Below are positions 48,530 to 57,718 of a stretch of 64,000 nucleotides of DNA, piece after piece. Positions within the stretch are counted from its first letter, which is position 1. Each line of letters starts with the position of its first letter. The position numbers and the translations under genes are program-made. Source of the stretch: Magnetococcus marinus MC-1 (lineage in GTDB: Bacteria; Pseudomonadota; Magnetococcia; Magnetococcales; Magnetococcaceae); contig NC_008576.1 in the NCBI RefSeq assembly GCF_000014865.1, positions 4,555,001 to 4,619,000 of the forward strand, given 5' to 3'. Below the pieces are notes generated by a model that had not been told where the DNA came from, did not search any database, and was given only the letters and a program-made list of their open reading frames with translations.

Positions 48530-49411
48530 TTAAGGTCTGGGCTGCGCGGCGGGCACCACATTACGCTGCCACCATCCCTTGACATGATCCATGGTCGAGG
48601 CACGAGCAGGCATTGGGTCCGAGGCCGTGGGCGCATTGGGCGGCGGCTGATCGTGGAAAAATAGGGTCTTGAATAGGTTAGGCTCTTCCGGTCTCGGCGG
48701 TGCGCTGAGATCTTCCAGCGCATTCTGGGTCAAAAATAGCACCTGCCGGGTGGCCAATTCGGTCATCAACTCCAGAGAATAACCCGCTTCTGGGGGGGAA
48801 CTCTTCGCCATCGAGGTGCTGGTGCTGATGGCCGTCAATGCCAATGCCGGATTTTTGACAAACATACCGGTGTTAATCAAAGCGGCACTCATACCTGTGG
48901 CCATCTCAGCATCATGTTTACGCTGGTGCGGCTCCGAATCCACCCGAATACGCATGCGCCGCAATAACTCACCCTTTTCCCCCAGCAGATAGGCATCCCA
49001 ATCCACCAAACCGCTGGTGGCGGTACCGCTGTTGCGTAGTATCCGTGGCTCAATCCAGAGCGTAACCGGCCAATCATTATCCTGGGCCAGCATCACCGCC
49101 TCTTCCAGATGGTAGGCCGGTTGCCACTCCTGCACCAGCCGCTCAGCAATACGTCCTGGCAAAATTTGACGGTAGATGGTGCGGGTATAATCCACCAACA
49201 CCCCATCCTGCCCCGCCTGCTTTTGCGTGATGGGCAATAGATGCACCTCGGGAAACGGGGTGATCTTGCCATCGTTGTTGGTGGAGGCCTCCCAACACAC
49301 CTGAACATCTTTCAGGGGGACCTCGCAACCTTTGCGATAGACCGCCTGGGCGGTGCCACTGGCCAGTAATAGCACCATGGCAAGGGGTAATCCCACAAGT
49401 CGCTTCATCAT
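48530..49411 (-). CDS. Secreted protein of unknown function
   Basis: I do not recognise this 293-residue protein. From the ATG at 49411 (AGGAGA 8 bases upstream) it begins MMKRLVGLPLAMVLLLASG with cleavage expected after AQA, near residue 24, so it is periplasmic or surface-located. Two cysteines follow directly (GCEVPLKDVQVC), which could form a disulfide. The middle contains acidic and aromatic residues typical of a soluble beta/alpha domain, and a weakly hydrophobic stretch AALINTGMFVKNPALALTAI. It starts 19 bases after the lhgO stop and is likely co-transcribed with it. Confidence 0.6.
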   Translation of the reverse strand: MMKRLVGLPLAMVLLLASGTAQAVYRKGCEVPLKDVQVCWEASTNNDGKITPFPEVHLLPITQKQAGQDGVLVDYTRTIYRQILPGRIAERLVQEWQPAYHLEEAVMLAQDNDWPVTLWIEPRILRNSGTATSGLVDWDAYLLGEKGELLRRMRIRVDSEPHQRKHDAEMATGMSAALINTGMFVKNPALALTAISTSTSMAKSSPPEAGYSLELMTELATRQVLFLTQNALEDLSAPPRPEEPNLFKTLFFHDQPPPNAPTASDPMPARASTMDHVKGWWQRNVVPAAQPRP

Positions 49412-49430
49412 CACGACGTTCTCCTGATCG

Positions 49431-50648
49431 TCAAGGGTTGCCTTTGTCTCGCATAACCTGCATAGCATCAAACAGATAGACTGCAAAGGGCAGTGCACAG
49501 GTAAATCCTGGGGAGACCGCATTCAAGACATGAAAGCTGCGGTGATCCCCTTCAAAATGGAAATCCATCTCCAACCGTCGCTGCCGCACATGATAGAGCT
49601 GCGCACGAATGCCGGGAGGTCCCCATTGCCGGTAATCCTTTACCGACACACCGTGCGCCAACTGTTTGGCCAGATGAGCCATCCATACACGGTTATATTT
49701 CATCATCTCTCGCACCGCCAACCGGCGGAATCCAAAGGGATTGTGCCACAACATCTGAAGCTCGCGCCCCATGATCTGCCGACACTCCGTTGCCGAGAAA
49801 CCCTCCAATCCCCCATAGTGCTGCCGCCAAAAGGCCGGTATCGCCGTGGGGCCTATTTTGGCTTTACCATCAACGGTGACGGTGAAATGCACCCCCAAAA
49901 AGGGATTGTCCAGATCCGGCACCGGATAGATATTGGTTTTCCACGCCCCTGGGGCTTCGCTGCTCTTGAGATAGAGCCCCTTAAAGGGCAGCACCACATG
50001 CTCCTGACAAAAACCGTACGCCTTGGCAATGTGGTCGGCGTAAAGCCCAGCCGCATTGATTAAATAACCCGGTTCTAGCCACTGTTTGCCGATCTGCACC
50101 CGCTCACCCTGGCAACCCAGCCATGGTGCATGGGGGCGAATCTCAATACCGGCATCCTGCACATCCCGGCTAAGCTCGGCCATCACCTCTTTCGGATCCA
50201 CCGATGCTGTGAGGGGAGAAAAAAGGGCCGATCCTGCCGTTTTTACACGGGGTTCTATGGCTTTTGCCTGGGCCTCTGTGACACGTTCCAAGGGTACCTG
50301 ATTGCGCTCTGCCCGGCGTTGCAGCTCATCCAGCCCCGCCAGATCCCCCTCATGACGGGCCACCACCAATTTGCCACACGGATGGATACGCAATTTGCGT
50401 TCCATACAGTACTGGCTCCATGCTTGATTGCCCTCACGGGTAAAGCGGGCCTTGAGACTGTCGGCGGTATAGTAAAAACCCGCATGCAGCACACCGCTGT
50501 TACGGCCACTGGCATGCAGACCGGGCTGGGCCTCCTTTTCCGCGACCACAATGGTGGCACGCGGATGGCGTTTGCGGGCCTCCAGCGCCAACGCCAAGCC
50601 GATTACACCGGCACCAAGAATGAGAAAATCAGGGGAGTCCGTCGACAT
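49431..50648 (-). CDS. lhgO: L-2-hydroxyglutarate oxidase / dehydrogenase
   Basis: FAD-dependent oxidation of L-2-hydroxyglutarate to 2-oxoglutarate, a repair reaction that removes a side-product of dehydrogenases; electrons usually go to the quinone pool. 405 residues, DAO fold. FAD loop FLILGAGVIGLALALEAR, then EKEAQPGLHASGRNSGVLHAGFYY which is diagnostic, and the C-terminal HVLNAVSPGFTCALPFAVYLFD. Weak ribosome binding site. Confidence 0.93.
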   Translation of the reverse strand: MSTDSPDFLILGAGVIGLALALEARKRHPRATIVVAEKEAQPGLHASGRNSGVLHAGFYYTADSLKARFTREGNQAWSQYCMERKLRIHPCGKLVVARHEGDLAGLDELQRRAERNQVPLERVTEAQAKAIEPRVKTAGSALFSPLTASVDPKEVMAELSRDVQDAGIEIRPHAPWLGCQGERVQIGKQWLEPGYLINAAGLYADHIAKAYGFCQEHVVLPFKGLYLKSSEAPGAWKTNIYPVPDLDNPFLGVHFTVTVDGKAKIGPTAIPAFWRQHYGGLEGFSATECRQIMGRELQMLWHNPFGFRRLAVREMMKYNRVWMAHLAKQLAHGVSVKDYRQWGPPGIRAQLYHVRQRRLEMDFHFEGDHRSFHVLNAVSPGFTCALPFAVYLFDAMQVMRDKGNP

Positions 50649-50862
50649 CGCTACACCAAAAGAGTCAAGGGGGTGACAAGGACGTGGTGGCAGCAGCGAT
50701 GGGCCATGCCCCCAACAGGGGCCGGGTAGCAGGGGAACCTCCCCCCATAGGCGTACCTAAACAGCCCACCCGCAACGGCGGGTTGTGGGCGGCTTACAAC
50801 CCCGCTGCGACCAACCCAGCGGGCACCGGGGGCCAGAAGAGAGCCCCCCTGCGACGCTTAAT
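50649..50862. other. lhgO-rsmB gap with short hairpins
   Basis: 214 bases. Short stems such as CCCGC/GCGGG (around 50767-50781) and GGGGGC/GCCCCC (around 50828-50848) follow the rsmB stop but lack a T run. They might serve as a weak rsmB terminator. Confidence 0.25.
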
Positions 50863-52221
50863 TCAGTGATTGGCATCCTTGATCAGCCGCGCCGCATAAA
50901 AACCGTCCACCCCATGGGTCGCCGGTTCGGTGCGTAGATCCCCTGCGGAATCAATCCACTCGGGGAGAATACCCGCCATGCCCGCCTCCAACGGCAGACG
51001 CTTCCACTGGGGATGCTCTTTCAGGAATCGCGCCACTTGTTGCTCATTCTCATCGGGTTCTAAAGAGCAGGTGGCGTAGACCAGCAAGCCGCCGGGCTTA
51101 ACCGCAGCGGCCACCGACTGCAAAATCTGCTGCTGCTGCTTGACCACCTCCGCCAAACCGCTGGGGTTGCGCCGCCATTTAATATCAGGATGCCGCCGGA
51201 TCACCCCCGTCCCGGTACAGGGGGCATCCACCAGCGCACGGTCAAACAGACCCTCGATGGGCTGTGTGGCATCGGCACAGCGCAGCTTAACCTGTGAACG
51301 AATGCCCAGACGCGCCATATTTTCCCCCATGCGCTCCAGCCGCTGCTGGGCGCTATCCAGGGCGGTAATCACTACCCCTGCACCCCCCAACGCCACCAAA
51401 TGCGCCGATTTTCCCCCAGGTGCCGCACAGGCATCCAGAATAGCCTCCCCCGCCTGGGGGGCCAGCAGACGCGCCACCGCCTGCGCTGCACGATCCTGCA
51501 CCGCAAACCACCCGTTGCTGTAACCGGGCAGCGTCGCCACCTTGGCCCCTTGGGGCAGCATCAGCGTCTCTTCAGCCTCGGGGCAGACCGTTACCTCAAT
51601 CTCCGCCTGTTTGGCCGCCGCCAGATAGTCCGCGACCGTGACCTTGGGGGTGTGAATACGCAAGGTTAAGGGGGCCTGCGCATTGGCCGCCGCCAGACGG
51701 GCCTCGGTGGCCTCCATACCCAACCGTTTTTCCCAACGCTTAACCAGCCAAAGGGGGTGAGAGTAGCGCGTGGCCAAACGCTTAAGGGGATCTTTAACCG
51801 CCGACCACGTGGTGGAGAGTTCAACCTCGGTGGAGCGCCGCAGCACCGCATTCACAAACCCAGAAAGATTGTGGTCACGGGGCTGTTGTTTGACCAACTT
51901 AACCGCCTCATCCACCGCCGAATGAATGGGGGTGCGCATAAATTGCGCTTGATACAAAGCCGTCAGCAACACCGCCCGTACATAGTGGTGTTTGGCCTTG
52001 AGATCCTTTTGCATAAAACGGGTCAGGGTTGCCTCCAGCAACGCCATATGGCGGATGGTACCCACCACAATCTCATGGGCCCGCCCACGCATCTCTGGCG
52101 AAGTACCGCTCTGCTGGTGAATCTGCTGCTCCAAAGCGGTTTCCAAGGGGAGGTGCTCAGAGAGCATGGCAGAGACCGCCGCAGCGGCCATGGTGCGTTC
52201 TGAAACATGGGATTTGGACAT
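50863..52221 (-). CDS. rsmB: 16S rRNA m5C967 methyltransferase
   Basis: 452 residues. N-terminal NusB-like RNA-binding domain (residues ~10-140) followed by a SAM-dependent domain. Motifs: LDACAAPGGKSAHLVAL (SAM loop), ALVDAPCTGTGVIRRHPDIKWRR and VYATCSLEPDENEQQ, the two catalytic cysteines in PC and TC. GGAAGCC precedes the ATG. No def/fmt genes lie beside it, unlike in many bacteria. Confidence 0.96.
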   Translation of the reverse strand: MSKSHVSERTMAAAAVSAMLSEHLPLETALEQQIHQQSGTSPEMRGRAHEIVVGTIRHMALLEATLTRFMQKDLKAKHHYVRAVLLTALYQAQFMRTPIHSAVDEAVKLVKQQPRDHNLSGFVNAVLRRSTEVELSTTWSAVKDPLKRLATRYSHPLWLVKRWEKRLGMEATEARLAAANAQAPLTLRIHTPKVTVADYLAAAKQAEIEVTVCPEAEETLMLPQGAKVATLPGYSNGWFAVQDRAAQAVARLLAPQAGEAILDACAAPGGKSAHLVALGGAGVVITALDSAQQRLERMGENMARLGIRSQVKLRCADATQPIEGLFDRALVDAPCTGTGVIRRHPDIKWRRNPSGLAEVVKQQQQILQSVAAAVKPGGLLVYATCSLEPDENEQQVARFLKEHPQWKRLPLEAGMAGILPEWIDSAGDLRTEPATHGVDGFYAARLIKDANH

Positions 52222-52586
52222 GTGGCTTCCTGTGATCTCTATTAGGCTCTATGGACAACCCCAACGGCGCGGTGTGGCGCACGCGGGATGATGTATCGTG
52301 ATACGTGGCTTCTGTACGGAGGTGTAGGCTCTGCGTCACGCACAGCCCATTGAGGGGTGCAGGTTCGTGAACGGTGATCCATCAACCCGAAGAGGAGGGG
52401 CCAAGGGTAGTTATAAAGTCCAACGTGCCCGTTGTCCAGCCGCAGCCAACCGCCAAGCCCCGGCACCCCACATGAACCATTGTCTACGGGCTATCTGCAC
52501 AACCCGTAGCCACGCTGCTGACCTTAAGGATTGGGCCAACCCCTTTGACAGACCACCCGCGACGGTACGCCCCCCTTATGGCCCGT
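52222..52586. other. rsmB-engB intergenic region
   Basis: 365 bases without a gene. Short inverted repeats are visible (GTATC/GATAC at 52293-52304, CTACGGG/CCCGTAG at about 52487-52512) but no known RNA or terminator motif was recognised. Confidence 0.35.
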
Positions 52587-53243
52587 TTATGGGCAAGGGT
52601 CAGGCGGGGGTGGATCGCCAACCCCCAACTCACGCTGCAATAGGGTCGCTAGGGTTTGGCGTAGTTCCAAAATACCATCCCCTTTGGACGATGAAGTCAC
52701 CAGCAAGGGCGCCACCGCCAGGGGCACTTTTTCGGCCACCATTAAGCGCATGGCCTTGATCGCCTCACGGCGAGGGTTGGCATTAAGCTTGTCGCTTTTG
52801 GTTAATACCGGCAGCACCGGCAGACCCATCTTAAAGATAAAATCCAGCATCGCTTGATCCTGCTCGGTCATGCCACGCCGAATGTCCAGCAACAAAATCA
52901 CCGCACGCAGATCACGACGGCTGTTGAAGTAGAGACCAATACCCCGATCCCACACCTCTCTCTGCCCCCGTCCCACCTTGGCATAGCCATAACCGGGCAG
53001 ATCTACATAATAATAGGCTTGGTTGATGCGGAAAAAATTAAGCTCCCGCGTGCGACCCGGTGTGTTGCTCACCCGCGCCAATTGACGTCGGTTTAACAAT
53101 TTATTCAGCAGCGATGACTTGCCCACATTGGAGCGGCCCGCAAAGGCGACCTCCGGCAGGCCGTCATCGGGGTATTGTTCCGGTTTAACCGCACCGACAA
53201 CAAATTCAGCATTAAAACCGGTATCCAACTTGCTCTTGTCCAT
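52587..53243 (-). CDS. engB: Ribosome-biogenesis GTPase EngB (YihA/YsxC)
   Basis: GTPase needed for 50S assembly. 218 residues. G1 AFAGRSNVGKSSLLN, G3 YVDLPGYGYAKVG, G4 PVLTKSDKLN, and a Thr in the switch-I region (SNTPGRTRELNFF). Normal length with a short proline-rich tail GDPPPPDPCP. Diverges from dusB with only 68 bases between the starts. Confidence 0.96.
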   Translation of the reverse strand: MDKSKLDTGFNAEFVVGAVKPEQYPDDGLPEVAFAGRSNVGKSSLLNKLLNRRQLARVSNTPGRTRELNFFRINQAYYYVDLPGYGYAKVGRGQREVWDRGIGLYFNSRRDLRAVILLLDIRRGMTEQDQAMLDFIFKMGLPVLPVLTKSDKLNANPRREAIKAMRLMVAEKVPLAVAPLLVTSSSKGDGILELRQTLATLLQRELGVGDPPPPDPCP

Positions 53244-53311
53244 TTCAACTTGCTCTTAACGCCCTTAGGCCCTTAAATATGATTAAATGTTAATCATACC
53301 AGGGTTAAAAT

Positions 53312-54322
53312 ATGGACACATACGATCCAATTGAGAAGCTTTTTGCACAAAACCTAGCCGGTGGTCCACCACCGCTGGTACTTGCACCCATGGCTGGGGT
53401 AACCGATGCCCCTTTTCGACTTATCGCTCGGCGCTACGGTGCTGACCTTACGGTTTCGGAGATGATCGCCTCCCAAGCCATGATACGTAACACCAGCAAA
53501 AGTCTACTCATTGGTACCGCCCATGAGGAAGAACATCCCCTCTCGGTACAGATTGCCGGCAGCGATCCCCAAGTGATGGCCGAAGCAGCCCGCATGAATG
53601 TAGACCGGGGGGCTGAAATAATCGACATCAATATGGGCTGCCCCGTTAAAAAAGTGGTTAAAGGGCAGGCGGGTGCCGCTTTAATGCGCGATGAGGCTCT
53701 GGTCGCACGAATTTTAGCCGCTGTGGTGGCCGCCGTTCCGGTGCCGGTCACTCTTAAAATCCGCCTGGGGTGGGATAAAAGCAACCTAAATGGTGCCCGC
53801 ATCGGCCAAATTGCCGAACAACAGGGGGTTCGCATGCTCACCGTGCATGGCCGCACCCGCATGCAGATGTATCGCGGCCATGCGGATTGGCAATGCATCG
53901 CCAGCATTAAACAGGCCGTCACCATACCGGTGGTGGGCAATGGGGATCTTCACACCCCCCAAGAGGCTAAGGAGAAGTGGCTGCTCTCTGGCGTTGATGG
54001 GTTGATGATTGGACGGGCCGCCATGGGCTGCCCTTGGTTGTTTGGACAGATTGCCCACTATCTGCGCAGTGGTCAGGAAAAACCACCTCCCGATCTGGCC
54101 GAACAACACGCCTTGGTTTTGGAACATTTTGATCGACTCATTGATTTTTATGGGCCGCATATCGGTAATCGCATGGCGCGCAAGCATCTGGCTTGGTACG
54201 CCAAAGGACTACCCAACAGCGCCCACTATCGCAGTGCGATCAACCATTGCCCTACGCCTGAAGAGACCCGCCATCTGGTGGACGACTTCTACCGTGGTGT
54301 GCATAACACCCAAGCTGCGTAA
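53312..54322 (+). CDS. dusB: tRNA-dihydrouridine synthase B
   Basis: FMN enzyme that reduces uridine in tRNA. 336 residues. Signatures: LAPMAGVTDAPFRLIARRYG, catalytic Cys in DINMGCPVKKVVKGQAGAALM, and VNVHGRT-type segment LTVHGRTRMQMYRGHADW, with VVGNGDLHTPQEA. Head of the dusB-ntrB-ntrC operon, the arrangement called nifR3-ntrBC in alphaproteobacteria. Confidence 0.95.
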   Translation: MDTYDPIEKLFAQNLAGGPPPLVLAPMAGVTDAPFRLIARRYGADLTVSEMIASQAMIRNTSKSLLIGTAHEEEHPLSVQIAGSDPQVMAEAARMNVDRGAEIIDINMGCPVKKVVKGQAGAALMRDEALVARILAAVVAAVPVPVTLKIRLGWDKSNLNGARIGQIAEQQGVRMLTVHGRTRMQMYRGHADWQCIASIKQAVTIPVVGNGDLHTPQEAKEKWLLSGVDGLMIGRAAMGCPWLFGQIAHYLRSGQEKPPPDLAEQHALVLEHFDRLIDFYGPHIGNRMARKHLAWYAKGLPNSAHYRSAINHCPTPEETRHLVDDFYRGVHNTQAA

Positions 54323-54333
54323 CGGGGATCGCC

Positions 54334-55401
54334 ATGGATAAGGCTGTTCGATTTAACGCTGCCCAACTGCTGGATCAAACCTCCATCGGCATCATTGCCC
54401 TGGATTGTGACAATGTGATTCAGCGGGTCAACACCGCAGCTGAGAAGATTTTAGACCGTCCACGTCAACACCTTCTGCACACGCCGTTAGAGAAGGTGCT
54501 GCCCGGTCACCCTGTGGCGCTGGACCTTATCAGCCGCGCCAGTAATTTGTTGATGCCCTGCCGCTTTCGCGTGGCTCAACTTTCACCATCCCCCGATATT
54601 AATCTGCTGGTCTCCCTGACCGCGACCCCTTACATGCGTGAGGATGGACAGCTACAGGGCACCATTTTAGAGATGGAGGAGGTCGGCTCGGCAGAACAGT
54701 TGGAAGAGGGCCGCCGCCTGAATGAAACCCTGGATTCTCTTGGCTCGCTGGCTTTGGCGGTGGCCCATGAGGTCAAAAATCCGCTGGCTGGCATCCGGGG
54801 TGCCGCGCAGCTATTAGAAATGGAGAGTACCAGCGAAACCGGGGCAATCTGTACCGAGCTGATCCGCTCCGAGGTGGACCGCATCAGTCGGCTGTTGGAT
54901 AGTTTGCTGGGGTTGGCCGAAGACCACCCGATCAACCAAAAAAACATCAATATTCATGAGGTTCTGGATCATGTGGTACGCCTCTGTTCCAGCTCTGGGG
55001 CCCATTTGGTACGGGATTATGATCCCTCTCTGCCGGAGATCTCAGGGGATCGGGATAAGTTGATACAGCTCTTTCTTAACCTTATCTCCAATGCCACGGA
55101 GGCCACCGGTAAAGAGGGTGAAGTGCGTATCTCCAGCCGCATTTCTAAGCAGATTCGGCTTACCCAGGGGCGTCGACAACAGCATATTGTGGTGGAGATT
55201 CGGGACAATGGTCCAGGTATTCCCCATGAGCTACGCAAGCGGATTTTTCTACCCTTTGTTACCACCAAATCCAACGGCACGGGGTTGGGTTTGGCGATTT
55301 CACAAAAGATTGTACACGACCACGATGGGCAGATGGCCCTAGAGAGTCGACCAGGGGAGACCGCGTTTCGGGTTTTTCTGCCCCTGAAAACCATACGCTA
55401 A
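54334..55401 (+). CDS. ntrB: Nitrogen-regulation sensor histidine kinase NtrB
   Basis: 355 residues, soluble with no membrane helix. N-terminal PAS domain (residues ~10-110), HisKA with His145 in AVAHEVKNPLAGIRGAAQLL, HATPase with N-box FLNLISNATEA, G1 RDNGPGIPHELR and G2 NGTGLGLAISQK. Known partners phosphorylate NtrC when nitrogen is limiting, under control of PII. 11 bases after dusB, GGGGAT upstream. Confidence 0.95.
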   Translation: MDKAVRFNAAQLLDQTSIGIIALDCDNVIQRVNTAAEKILDRPRQHLLHTPLEKVLPGHPVALDLISRASNLLMPCRFRVAQLSPSPDINLLVSLTATPYMREDGQLQGTILEMEEVGSAEQLEEGRRLNETLDSLGSLALAVAHEVKNPLAGIRGAAQLLEMESTSETGAICTELIRSEVDRISRLLDSLLGLAEDHPINQKNINIHEVLDHVVRLCSSSGAHLVRDYDPSLPEISGDRDKLIQLFLNLISNATEATGKEGEVRISSRISKQIRLTQGRRQQHIVVEIRDNGPGIPHELRKRIFLPFVTTKSNGTGLGLAISQKIVHDHDGQMALESRPGETAFRVFLPLKTIR

Positions 55402-55444
55402 ACAGCGTCTACCCATTTGGGTATCTCGATAAGGGAGTAGGGTT

Positions 55445-56959
55445 ATGCAGCAGGAGGCCGAACAGACCATTTTGGTCGCGGATGATGATCAAGCCGTGCG
55501 CTTTGTGCTGGAACAGGCGTTGAGCCGGGCCGGCTACAAGGTACACGCTTTTGGCAATACCCAACCCTTGGTCAACCATTTTAACCAATATGGGGGGGAT
55601 CTTATCATCACCGATGTGGTGATGCCCGGCGGCTCGGGACTGGATATGGTGCAAAGCTTAAAAGCCACTTATCCTGACCTGCCCATTATTGTGATGACGG
55701 CCCAATCCACTCTCCGCAATGCGGTACAAGCCTTTGAGCGGGGGGCTTTTGAGTATCTGGCCAAGCCCTTTGACATCAATCGGCTGGTGGATTTAACCCG
55801 ACGTGCCCTGCAAAAACAGGAAGAACGCGTCCGCAATCAACCCCAAACCAAAACCAAACAGCAGGCCGCCGCCGAGGATATGGATCGCCAGTTGGAGGAG
55901 CGCTTTGGCGGTATCATTGGTTCATCCCGGGCGATGCAGGCGCTGTTTCACACCATTGGCCGTCTTTCGAATTCGGAGATGACGGTGCTCATTCATGGTG
56001 AATCGGGCACCGGTAAAGAGCTGGTAGCCCGTGCCGTGCATGCCTACAGCCCCCGCCGCCGTGGCCCTTTTACTGCCATTAACATGGCCGCTATCCCCCG
56101 GGATTTGATTGAGTCGGAACTGTTTGGTCACGAAAAGGGGGCCTTTACCGGTGCGGTCTCCCGTCGTCCTGGACATTTTCAAAAGGCCGAGGGCGGTACC
56201 CTGTTTCTGGATGAGATTGGGGATATGCCCATGGAGGCCCAAACCCGGCTGTTGCGGGTTCTGCAAGAGGGCACCTTTACCTTGGTGGGCAGCACCGACA
56301 TTTTGCGCAGTGATGTCCGTATTATTGCCGCCACCCATCAGGATCTGCCCACCGCCATTTCCGAAGGTCGCTTTCGCGAGGATCTTTTCTACCGGCTTAA
56401 TGTGATCCCCCTGCATGTGCCCACCCTGCGTTCCCGTAAAGAGGATATTCCGGTTCTTTCGCAATATTTTTTGGCGAAAACCTCGAAAGAGCTGAAGGTT
56501 GCCACCAAACGCCTCACCCAATCTGCCATGGAAAAGTTGGTGGCCTATGACTGGCCCGGCAACGTCCGGGAGCTGGAAAACCTGATTCGCCGCCTTACGG
56601 TGTTGATTCCAGAGGATGAGATTCGCCCTGAAAAGATCGAACTCTATGAGCGCACCATGCCCAAGTTGGCCAGAAATGATCTATCTGGCCATGAACCCCA
56701 AGAGGAGCGCTCCACCGAGAGCAACACCAGCCATAGCTACGAAGCGATTTTATTACAGGATCTGGATACATTCTTTGCCACCATGGGAGGATTGGAGACC
56801 AGCGGTGTGTATGATATGGTTTTACGCAAGATGGAGGCGGTATTGATCCCCCGGGTGTTGCGGCAAACCCGTGGCAACCGGGTCAAGGCGGCGCAAATTC
56901 TAGGCATAAACCGTAACACCTTACGAAAAAAAATGCGGGATTTGGGGATGGATGATTAA
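55445..56959 (+). CDS. ntrC: Nitrogen-regulation response regulator NtrC (sigma-54 activator)
   Basis: 504 residues. Receiver domain with phospho-acceptor Asp57 in IITDVVMPG, AAA+ domain with Walker A GESGTGKEL (~185-193), sigma-54 contact loop GAFTGA (~232-237) and Walker B GTLFLDEIGDM, and a C-terminal Fis-type helix-turn-helix (AAQILGINRNTLRKKMRDLG). AGGGAG precedes the ATG. It follows ntrB by 43 bases. Confidence 0.95.
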   Translation: MQQEAEQTILVADDDQAVRFVLEQALSRAGYKVHAFGNTQPLVNHFNQYGGDLIITDVVMPGGSGLDMVQSLKATYPDLPIIVMTAQSTLRNAVQAFERGAFEYLAKPFDINRLVDLTRRALQKQEERVRNQPQTKTKQQAAAEDMDRQLEERFGGIIGSSRAMQALFHTIGRLSNSEMTVLIHGESGTGKELVARAVHAYSPRRRGPFTAINMAAIPRDLIESELFGHEKGAFTGAVSRRPGHFQKAEGGTLFLDEIGDMPMEAQTRLLRVLQEGTFTLVGSTDILRSDVRIIAATHQDLPTAISEGRFREDLFYRLNVIPLHVPTLRSRKEDIPVLSQYFLAKTSKELKVATKRLTQSAMEKLVAYDWPGNVRELENLIRRLTVLIPEDEIRPEKIELYERTMPKLARNDLSGHEPQEERSTESNTSHSYEAILLQDLDTFFATMGGLETSGVYDMVLRKMEAVLIPRVLRQTRGNRVKAAQILGINRNTLRKKMRDLGMDD

Positions 56960-56981
56960 CCCTCCTAACCTGAGCAAGCAG

Positions 56982-57010
56982 TTGAATATTTATAAGGATT
57001 CCCTTATAAT
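56982..57010 (+). promoter_or_regulatory. Candidate upstream promoter before atpI
   Basis: TTGAAT (56982-56987), 17-base spacer, perfect TATAAT (57005-57010), just after the ntrC stop. It could be a second promoter of the F0 operon, 192 bases upstream of the atpI start. The ~68-codon frame in this stretch shows no homology I recognise. Confidence 0.5.
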
Positions 57011-57132
57011 AGCGCTAGAGATAGACAAAGAAGCCCCACCAGCATGGGTAAAAGAGATGGGGCGTGTTTCTTTGAGTGATGCTAAAAATCGCAAAAAATG
57101 GCGTGATAGCACGCTTTTAGCGATACCAACCG

Positions 57133-57161
57133 TTGACAGATTGGGCACCCGCCGCTAGAGT
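57133..57161 (+). promoter_or_regulatory. Promoter of the F0 ATP synthase operon
   Basis: Perfect TTGACA (57133-57138) and TAGAGT (57156-57161) with a 17-base spacer. Transcription should start near 57168, about 34 bases before the GTG start of atpI, which argues against starts further upstream. Confidence 0.7.
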
Positions 57162-57201
57162 GCTTCCCGTTGACACGATGGTTTGGGATGGGAGTCTAAC
57201 C

Positions 57202-57537
57202 GTGGGCCAAGAGCACCATACGCCTGAAGAAGCGGTTAAACTCGCTGAAGCGCGTAAAACCAACCAGACCCTGCGTGAGGGGGGTCCGCCACCACCAGCC
57301 AGTATGGGTGGTATGGGGTTGGGTTTTCGCCTCGCGACGGATCTGGTCTCGGCACTGCTGGTGGGTGGCGTGATCGGTTGGTTACTGGATCGAGCTTTTG
57401 GCAGTGAGCCTTGGCTTTTTGTGGTCTTTATCATCGTTGGTTTTGCGGCCGGTTTTCGCAATATCATGCGCACCTTTAACGAGGCTGCCATGGCGGAAAA
57501 AAGCATAGCCCCGGTGGAAAAAACCAAGGATCGTTGA
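57202..57537 (+). CDS. atpI: ATP synthase protein I (AtpI/AtpZ-like)
   Basis: 111 residues if the GTG at 57202 is used (GGGAG 7 bases upstream), the choice favoured because the perfect promoter lies only 41-69 bases upstream. Two hydrophobic helices (LVSALLVGGVIGWLLDRAFG and LFVVFIIVGFAAGFRNI) are typical; the GFAAGFRNI segment is the AtpI/AtpZ signature. It helps assemble the c ring and is the usual first gene of the F0 operon. Confidence 0.85.
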   Translation: MGQEHHTPEEAVKLAEARKTNQTLREGGPPPPASMGGMGLGFRLATDLVSALLVGGVIGWLLDRAFGSEPWLFVVFIIVGFAAGFRNIMRTFNEAAMAEKSIAPVEKTKDR

Positions 57538-57621
57538 TTAAGCCCACATAACCCTGTATAACGTGCTGCGCGGTCGGTTGTTTGCCCTAGGTCATGAAAA
57601 GCGAATGCGCAAATTAGGGTG

Positions 57622-57647
57622 GGTTCAACCCTAGAACAGGTTGAACC
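57622..57647 (+). other. Hairpin in the atpI-atpB intergenic region
   Basis: GGTTCAACC (57622-57630) and GGTTGAACC (57639-57647) form a perfect 9-base stem with an 8-base loop, not followed by T. It lies in a 181-base gap of an otherwise compact operon. Attenuation or mRNA processing is inference. Confidence 0.45.
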
Positions 57648-57718
57648 GGATTACCGCAACACGTTAAGGTGCAGGGATGTTTAGGGTGGGTGTGTTGCTA
57701 CACCAAACCCAGGTATGA

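Noticed and set aside
52222-52586. Structured RNA between rsmB and engB
   Set aside because: The inverted repeats are short and scattered, and none of the conserved motifs of RNase P, SRP RNA, tmRNA or 6S could be recognised.
56952-57158. A possible 68-residue protein between ntrC and atpI
   Set aside because: It overlaps the ntrC stop and both candidate atp promoters, has no binding site and no recognised family.
57133-57537. atpI starting at 57133
   Set aside because: That codon is a TTG that forms the perfect -35 box of a promoter whose transcript starts later, so the GTG at 57202 is preferred.
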